From Aradus depressus (Eukaryota; Arthropoda; Insecta; Hemiptera; Aradidae), in NCBI GenBank assembly GCA_963662175.1, contig OY759218.1, positions 23,830,051 to 23,894,050 of the forward strand: DNA of 64,000 nt. The letters are read 5' to 3'. This document shows, piece after piece, positions 60,801 through 64,000 of this stretch (positions within the stretch are counted from its first letter, which is position 1; each line of letters starts with the position of its first letter). The notes beneath the pieces are model-generated. The model was given only the letters and a program-made list of their open reading frames with translations, had not been told where the DNA came from and searched no databases. The position numbers and the translations under genes were made by a program.

Positions 60801-62901
60801 AAAGCAGGACTCTAGGAAACGTCTGATAAGCCGTTTCATCGAATTGATTGATGAGTTCAGACGTCGATTTTTTATCTAGTTTCAGATAGGCCAAGTTTCA
60901 TTTGTCATAAAATAAGTCGATTTAAAAAAAAAAAAAAAAAAAAAAACTATAGGTTCAAATTGGCCCTTCGATGGCAAGAGCGTTGGGCGCGATCGACAGA
61001 TGGCCGAACAACCTTCGCCTATTTCCCGAGCGACCGGACGCGCCTTGACTCTCCAAGGATACAACCAGACCACTGGATGTCACAGGTGCTATCAGGTCAC
61101 GGAGACTTCAGCGCCAAGCTCTTCCTCCTAAAGAGGAAGAACAGCCCTGCCTGCTCGTGTGGCGGCGTCGAGACCGCGGAGTCCTCGAATGCCCGCTATA
61201 CGACGGGCCCAGTGCGGCGCTGATTCGCCGGGCAGGATCGTACCTGGGACTGGACCTGCCGGGACTGATGACGGAGGCTGGCTACCTGGCTTTTGGTCAG
61301 TTCGTCTCCTTCTGGCGGAGAATTATGAAAGCCTTCTAGCCCGAGGCCGGGGGCCCCGCCGACCACCCCCGGCTCCAGGAAATAGGCAGAACAGAACCCC
61401 CCGAGGAATCTCGAGCTCACTCGGCGCAAAGAGGCGCCGCCCAAAAAAAACAAAACAAGGACGACTGCGGACCGTAGCCATCGAGCCGGTCCACAGCATC
61501 AATTTTGTAAAAAAATTTAATAAAAACGGAGAAAGGTTACCCATTTCCCCGCCGATCAAATAGGGTGATGTGACCGACCCCCTTCAAGCAATCTAACCAA
61601 ATTCGACGTTCTGCATCGTTGTATCCTAACTTTAGGTACATTAACATAGCATTCCAATCAATTAAGAAACAATACATCTGTCAACCCTAACAAGGATTAA
61701 TGTTATGAATAATATACTTGTAATAACTCACATTTCGGTTTCTGCATCTAATCCCTTTCTCTTCCATGGCACAAAGACAACTGGACTGAAGGGAATGTTT
61801 ATATTTAAAAATGGGGTCATGAGAAGGGTGGATGGGATGGGGGTAGCAGGTAGTGGAGGACCTTTTCCGAACTTTCAAAAATTCAAATCAACATTTTGCT
61901 GAACATTCAATACCACGAAAATGAGTTTAAAATCAAGGTCCCGCCTTTCAACAATTTATTAACTCATTAATGCTGAATTTTTCGTTCCACAAAAGACTAT
62001 TGAAAAGCATAAATTCCTATTTAAAGGAAAAATACGTTAAACAACATGGTTATTAATAATTCTTTGCTAAAACGTGCATATATTGAAAGGTTTAAATTGA
62101 TTGGATAGTTAATGTTATTGCTGGTATGGATGTTATTGTCCTTCACAAAATAAACTACTTGATGTTATATGTGTAATTGTAAAACAATAAAAAAACTACC
62201 TGGAAAATAAGGCTAATTGCAATAATAAATAATAAAAAAACTAAAACTTAGCTGTAACAATGCACTACTTAGTCCTCAGGACCCGCCCAACGGAAATGCT
62301 GTCTGTACGGAGGTAGGACTAATACTGATCATGGAGATTATTTGCAAGACAATTAAAAATAGTCTTATCTGGGATGGAGCCTCTCTATCCCCTCGATCGA
62401 GTCACTTTTTGGGATTGTACTTGTCAAAAACTACTTTTCGGTAAAATTCCACATAATGTTTGAGCTTATGCTAAGGGGTGCGTAATTTTAATTTCATATA
62501 CATAAGTATTTTTGATTTTTAAAAAAATGCGATACACCTGAAGAAAAATATTCTCAGAACTTACATGTGCATTAAATTAAATGTGAGCGTTGAAGGTCTT
62601 TCCCTAGCGCCGCTTTTATTTGCTGAACCTTGGTCCGAAACCTTCTCCTCGGCACCCACCAATCAGTATGGTGCTTCACAGGTGAAGTCCCGTCTAATTT
62701 ATTTATGATAGTTGCTAACTAGTGTGGTTGTATTTCAGAAAGCCTGGCCGATACCCATGGGGCTTTTCCTCATCATGCTATCCATGCTATTGGTTATCAC
62801 CGTTTGGTTCATCTCAATCTCTCTCTTGTATGTGAAGATGTTCAACCGGTTCCCCTCCGACAAACTAAGACTTGCTGTCAACCCGCCGTATGTACCTACA
62901 G
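39775..62901 (+). CDS. InR: Insulin receptor-like tyrosine kinase, copy B, 5' part (spliced)
   Basis: Second copy of the same gene, seen from signal peptide to transmembrane segment. Exons: 39769-39889 (ATG at 39775), 40323-40609, 41008-41142, 41842-41956, 42603-42766, 43322-43511, 45730-45843, 48386-48533, 48747-48961, 49713-49893, 50840-51030, 51765-51935, 53862-54051, 54580-54677, 54907-55083, 56340-56497, 57207-57368, (62551 or 62608)-62681 uncertain, 62739-62901. I checked the phase of each junction: the ectodomain reads open throughout with no frameshift or stop. Domain order is signal peptide, L1, furin-like Cys-rich, L2, Fn3-1, Fn3-2 with insert domain and RVKR site, Fn3-3, transmembrane, NPPY. 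The kinase exons are not in the window; the 3' end of the window is still homologous to copy A intron sequence, so they probably follow. All introns are GT-AG except one GC-AG (51031-51764). Confidence 0.93.
40323..40609 (+). CDS. InR: InR copy B exon: L1 domain, first part
   Basis: Acceptor ATTTCCAG at 40322, donor TTACAG|GTTTTT after 40609. Opens with [11 protein letters not shown] and has [16 protein letters not shown], the classic start of the ligand-binding L1 beta-helix, followed by leucine-rich rungs ([21 protein letters not shown]). Confidence 0.95.
41008..41142 (+). CDS. InR: InR copy B exon: L1 domain, second part
   Basis: Acceptor TTTTTTAG at 41007, donor ATTATT|GTAAGT after 41142; 45 codons, phase 0 both ends. 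Encodes [22 protein letters not shown] and a Trp, as in the last L1 rungs. Confidence 0.94.
41842..41956 (+). CDS. InR: InR copy B exon: start of Cys-rich domain
   Basis: Acceptor TTTGTTCAG at 41841, donor AAAAAG|GTAAAT after 41956. Cys spacing CPLC...SCP...VCW...HCQK fits the first furin-like module. Confidence 0.92.
42603..42766 (+). CDS. InR: InR copy B exon: Cys-rich domain core
   Basis: Acceptor TATTTTCAG at 42602, donor TATGAG|GTATAT after 42766. Has [37 protein letters not shown] and CVENCP, the furin-like repeat signature of insulin and EGF receptors. Confidence 0.95.
43322..43511 (+). CDS. InR: InR copy B exon: end of Cys-rich domain
   Basis: Acceptor TTTTTTAG at 43321, donor AACCAG|GTTTGT after 43511. 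Encodes [10 protein letters not shown], a [11 protein letters not shown] motif and CESCQDKP, closing the furin-like region. Confidence 0.93.
43570..43800 (+). pseudogene. R1-like LINE reverse transcriptase fragment
   Basis: One frame reads [20 protein letters not shown] then [11 protein letters not shown], the xxDD catalytic motif and following helix of R1-type RT (first residue of the usual YADD changed). Short, with no flanking RT motifs. Confidence 0.65.
44091..44436 (+). repeat. tRNA-derived SINE, full-length copy
   Basis: GGCGCCGGTAGCTCAGTGAT head, GGGTTCAAACC B box, the same body as 33474, and a CCTAACCTAACC tail. Directly abuts the element at 44450. Confidence 0.93.
44450..45611. mobile_element. 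Inverted-repeat element with CAGTCCCCTG motifs
   Basis: GGCGATTCTCTGTAAACTCG at the left end and its inverse CGAGTTTATAGAGAATCGCC at the right. Contains ACAGTCCCCTG-type motifs at about 44629, 44823 and 45419. No transposase ORF. The target duplication is not clear (TAAT is possible), so the superfamily is open. Confidence 0.6.
45730..45843 (+). CDS. InR: InR copy B exon: L2 domain start
   Basis: Acceptor TGGTTTTCAG at 45729, donor GTGGAA|GTAAGT after 45843. Encodes [25 protein letters not shown], the standard L2 opening. Confidence 0.94.
45929..48330 (-). pseudogene. I-clade-like LINE, RT and RNase H, 5' truncated
   Basis: Minus strand: [25 protein letters not shown]-stop-STTDAL (one TGA where Arg is usual, near 48072), [27 protein letters not shown] and QYADDIVIF (RT core, 48053-47601), a frameshift at the C run near 47655, then 542 codons (47623-45995) with a thumb region, RNase H ([45 protein letters not shown]) and a C-terminal CxxC..H..C knuckle. 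A poly-A tail reads as the T run at 45929-45948. RNase H plus knuckle favours the I or Jockey-related clades. Confidence 0.88.
48386..48533 (+). CDS. InR: InR copy B exon: L2 domain middle
   Basis: Acceptor GATGTTTTAG at 48385, donor TTCCAA|GTAAGT after 48533. Encodes [20 protein letters not shown] and KVIHGKQL, the L2 leucine-rich rungs. Confidence 0.94.
48747..48961 (+). CDS. InR: InR copy B exon: L2 end
   Basis: Acceptor TTTATCCAG at 48746, donor GTCGCAT|GTATGA after 48961. Encodes [17 protein letters not shown], the segment HLNPKLC and the linker into Fn3-1. The codon split by the intron restores a Cys (C-D-N-T) with the next exon. Confidence 0.93.
49713..49893 (+). CDS. InR: InR copy B exon: Fn3-1 N-terminal part
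   Basis: Acceptor TTTGTTTTAG at 49712, donor GATCG|GTATGT after 49893. Fn3 pattern [30 protein letters not shown] with an N-glycosylation sequon, and DACGGD. Confidence 0.92.
50370..50750 (+). pseudogene. R1-like LINE, internally deleted
   Basis: Begins [21 protein letters not shown] (RT motif B) and then jumps to [20 protein letters not shown] and [20 protein letters not shown] (C-terminal knuckle), in different frames. Same family as 60958-61350. Confidence 0.75.
50840..51030 (+). CDS. InR: InR copy B exon: Fn3-1 C-terminal part, GC donor
   Basis: Acceptor CTCTTTTTAG at 50839. Encodes [27 protein letters not shown] and a typical [13 protein letters not shown] ending. The reading frame joins the next exon only if the exon ends at 51030 with the intron starting GCAAGG; the next GT downstream lies after an in-frame TAA. 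Confidence 0.9.
51765..51935 (+). CDS. InR: InR copy B exon: Fn3-2 N-terminal part
   Basis: Acceptor TTGTACAG at 51764, donor CTTGATC|GTAATT after 51935. Encodes [30 protein letters not shown] and RNYCLD, the start of Fn3-2 up to the insert domain. Confidence 0.92.
52033..52677 (+). mobile_element. hAT-type element with residual transposase N-terminus
   Basis: Ends CATGGGCGTAGCCAGG and CTGGCTACGCCCCTG; 8-bp target duplication CTCTTGAG at 52025-52032 and 52678-52685. 645 bp. Inside, ATG near 52364 starts [12 protein letters not shown], the usual N-terminus of hAT/ZMYM-type transposases, soon followed by a stop. Long C runs flank both ends. Confidence 0.93.
53862..54051 (+). CDS. InR: InR copy B exon: insert domain
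   Basis: Acceptor TTGTTGTCCAG at 53861, donor AAAAG|GTATTG after 54051. Full version of the exon that is cut by the window start in copy A; basic CPRKKK followed by [13 protein letters not shown]. 53874 onward is the duplicated part that can be compared. Confidence 0.9.
54580..54677 (+). CDS. InR: InR copy B exon: alpha/beta cleavage site
   Basis: Copy of 707-804 with the same splice sites; completes RVKR across the intron. Confidence 0.88.
54907..55083 (+). CDS. InR: InR copy B exon: Fn3-2 C-terminal half
   Basis: Copy of 1034-1210, no coding difference seen. Confidence 0.88.
55776..55875 (+). mobile_element. Solo copia LTR, counterpart of 1903-3470
   Basis: At the matching point of the second duplicated segment only one LTR is present; sequence runs from GTATTCCTTGTCGT straight into the right-hand flank TTGACAACATGCAATAG. 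This is the expected product of LTR-LTR recombination. Confidence 0.7.
56340..56497 (+). CDS. InR: InR copy B exon: Fn3-3 N-terminal half
   Basis: Copy of 3938-4095, no coding difference seen; one base differs in the acceptor pyrimidine tract (TTTCTTAG against TTCCTTAG). Confidence 0.9.
56923..57128 (+). pseudogene. LINE ORF2 fragment, copy 2
   Basis: Counterpart of 4530-4735; differs by a deletion near 56973 and a W-D to W-E change. Confidence 0.68.
57207..57368 (+). CDS. InR: InR copy B exon: Fn3-3 C-terminal half
   Basis: Copy of 4817-4978 with one synonymous third-position change (GAG for GAA). Confidence 0.9.
58627..59103 (-). pseudogene. Non-LTR retrotransposon ORF1 (gag) remnant, copy 2
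   Basis: Counterpart of 6112-6596 with the same frameshift, so the break predates the duplication. Confidence 0.65.
60958..61610 (+). pseudogene. R1-like LINE ORF2 C-terminus and 3' UTR
   Basis: Reads [20 protein letters not shown] then [10 protein letters not shown] (C-terminal CCHC of R1/I-type ORF2), with a frameshift near 61183, then the same tail as 7200-7354. Preceded by an A-run at 60924-60947 and by inverted sequence matching 59265-59345. Confidence 0.75.
62608..62681 (+). CDS. InR: Possible InR copy B exon before the transmembrane segment (start uncertain)
   Basis: Same as 8624-8697, with the same conflict between acceptor quality and phase. Conservation means little because the two segments are almost identical overall. 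Confidence 0.33.
62739..62901 (+). CDS. InR: InR copy B exon: transmembrane and NPPY
   Basis: Copy of 8752-8914. A cluster of substitutions inside the membrane span changes ITIL (copy A) to ISLL (copy B), and the intron end before it has two or three extra bases (GTGGTTGTATTTCAG). Confidence 0.92.
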
Positions 62902-63297
62902 GTCAGTGGTTTTAGTCCTAACAGGGATAAGACCTTTTCTGGTCCTTTTTGAATTATATTTGGGCTCCTATTAACTAACTGGAACTAAACCTTTACTGGA
63001 CGAACTAAGGTATGACGCATAAACTAGATGTAACGCCTAGCTTACATGGGTCATGTCACTTGAACAAGTTACTGTGAAAGTGGAAGTAAGACATTATGGA
63101 CAATGATATAAACAGAGACTTAATAATAAATAGAAAAAGATATGGAAACAATTTTTTTTTAAACATATATGAAAGAGAGAAAAATAATAATAATAAAAAT
63201 AAATACAACTTTTGAAAATAGTAATAAACTATAAAAAACAAATAAATAAATTTATATCATTATCCATAATGTCTAATTTGTTTGTTTATATTCTGTA

Positions 63298-63338
63298 GGC
63301 CCTGAAGAAGAAAATAAATAGTTTTCGAAACGTTGGCC
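63298..63338 (+). ncRNA. Hammerhead ribozyme-like motif, copy 2
   Basis: Same residues as 9704-9744, including the GGCC/GGCC helix I and ACGU palindrome, but the mirrored left arm is deleted here. Confidence 0.58.
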
Positions 63339-63757
63339 AAATTTTGCATTTTCTTTTACACAACAGAACCTCGATTTCCTTCTACAATGAGGATAAACGT
63401 TTGTGATCTTTGTATATGCGTCTTAATAAATTCTAATAAGTAGTTGACATCCGCAGATGTTAACCTGAAATGAGTCTTGTATGGCGTATAATTTGGCAAT
63501 ACTTTTTATATTTGATATTTCTGGAACAAAGTATGAGTCTTTCAGGAAAGTATGTCCATTAAATTTGGCTCCCATATTGGAAAATGGCCGCCGTCTTTAT
63601 TAAAAATGTTATGTTAATTTTTCGGAAAATTAAAAACATTAAATATTTATAAAATATGAGTAAAGGAAGCAGACTAGACGGGGGTTATAACACACAGGTC
63701 CTCATAAAACTAAAAGAAACTACAGAAGTAATAGCTAATCTTTATAGACATAAAATT

Positions 63758-64000
63758 CATTATTTTGTATTCTACGTGAAAAAATACGTATCTTTTGTAG
63801 GAAAAGTTTTGTTTGAAAATGTCAATTTTTTATGGTTTTGAGAATTTAAAAACACAAACTTGATGCACAAAGAAATAAACATCGATTAAACTGATTGAAA
63901 ATCAAAGACCATGGAGAGTGAATGTATGGTGCGGAATTAATGGGGATAAACTTATAGGCCCTTTTTTCATTGATGGTAATTTAAATGGAGAAAAGTATGC
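63758..64000 (+). mobile_element. IS630-Tc1-mariner-type element, left part, cut by window end
   Basis: Counterpart of 10160-10391. Keeps TTTAAAAACACAAACTTGATG where copy 1 has lost 14 bases; the fuller form matches the right-hand inverted repeat at 10930. Confidence 0.7.

Larger units (their letters stand above)
53874..64000. repeat. Segmental duplication, copy 2
   Basis: Partner of 1-10391. Segments present only here: 127 bp at about 58014-58140, and about 1.47 kb at about 59718-61182, which holds a repeated block (60440-60650, similar to 61880-62080) and the R1-like LINE tail. The homology is still running at the window end. Confidence 0.97.

Overview
The window looks like nuclear DNA of an arthropod, most likely an insect with a large, transposon-rich genome. 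It has long AT-rich introns with GT-AG splice sites, many classes of eukaryotic mobile elements, and no bacterial-style gene packing. The species cannot be told from the sequence.

The only host gene that can be followed with confidence is an insulin receptor-type tyrosine kinase (InR), and it appears twice on the + strand. Copy A occupies 1-21,128 and is the 3' part of a gene: end of the insert domain, alpha/beta processing site, last fibronectin III repeats, transmembrane segment, tyrosine kinase and stop. Copy B starts at 39,775 with a signal peptide and runs through L1, the Cys-rich region, L2, the Fn3 repeats and the transmembrane exon (62,739-62,901); its kinase lies beyond the window. 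The 10.4 kb at 1-10,391 and the 10.1 kb at 53,874-64,000 are near-identical, introns and transposons included, and differ mainly by a few large indels. Either this is a recent tandem duplication (spacing about 53.6 kb), or the two haplotypes of one gene were both kept in the assembly.

Layout: 1-21,128 InR copy A. Its introns carry a Ty1/copia remnant, LINE fragments, foldback elements, a complete but frameshifted IS630-Tc1-mariner element, SINE pieces and a LINE ORF1. 21,129-39,768 lies between the genes and is made of Penelope-like elements, tandem repeats, a Helitron with its empty site also in the window, an hAT element with 8-bp target duplications, a gypsy fragment, tRNA-derived SINEs, and one isolated antisense exon for half an Ig domain. 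A 516-bp tandem repeat at 38,541-39,740 sits directly before the first coding exon of copy B. 39,769-64,000 is InR copy B, with a SINE, an I-clade-like LINE, R1-like LINE pieces, a second hAT element and the duplicated segment in its introns.

Most notable signals: (1) several hammerhead ribozyme-like motifs in the ends of Penelope-like or foldback elements, each with a different short palindrome in place of stem III; (2) the InR duplication with transposon polymorphisms between copies; (3) a repeat array placing three strong splice donors upstream of the first coding exon; (4) a C8 run near the kinase C-terminus that separates the annotated stop from a Tyr-rich tail in another frame; (5) a GC-AG intron in the ectodomain. 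All statements come from reading by eye; no alignment or folding program was run.
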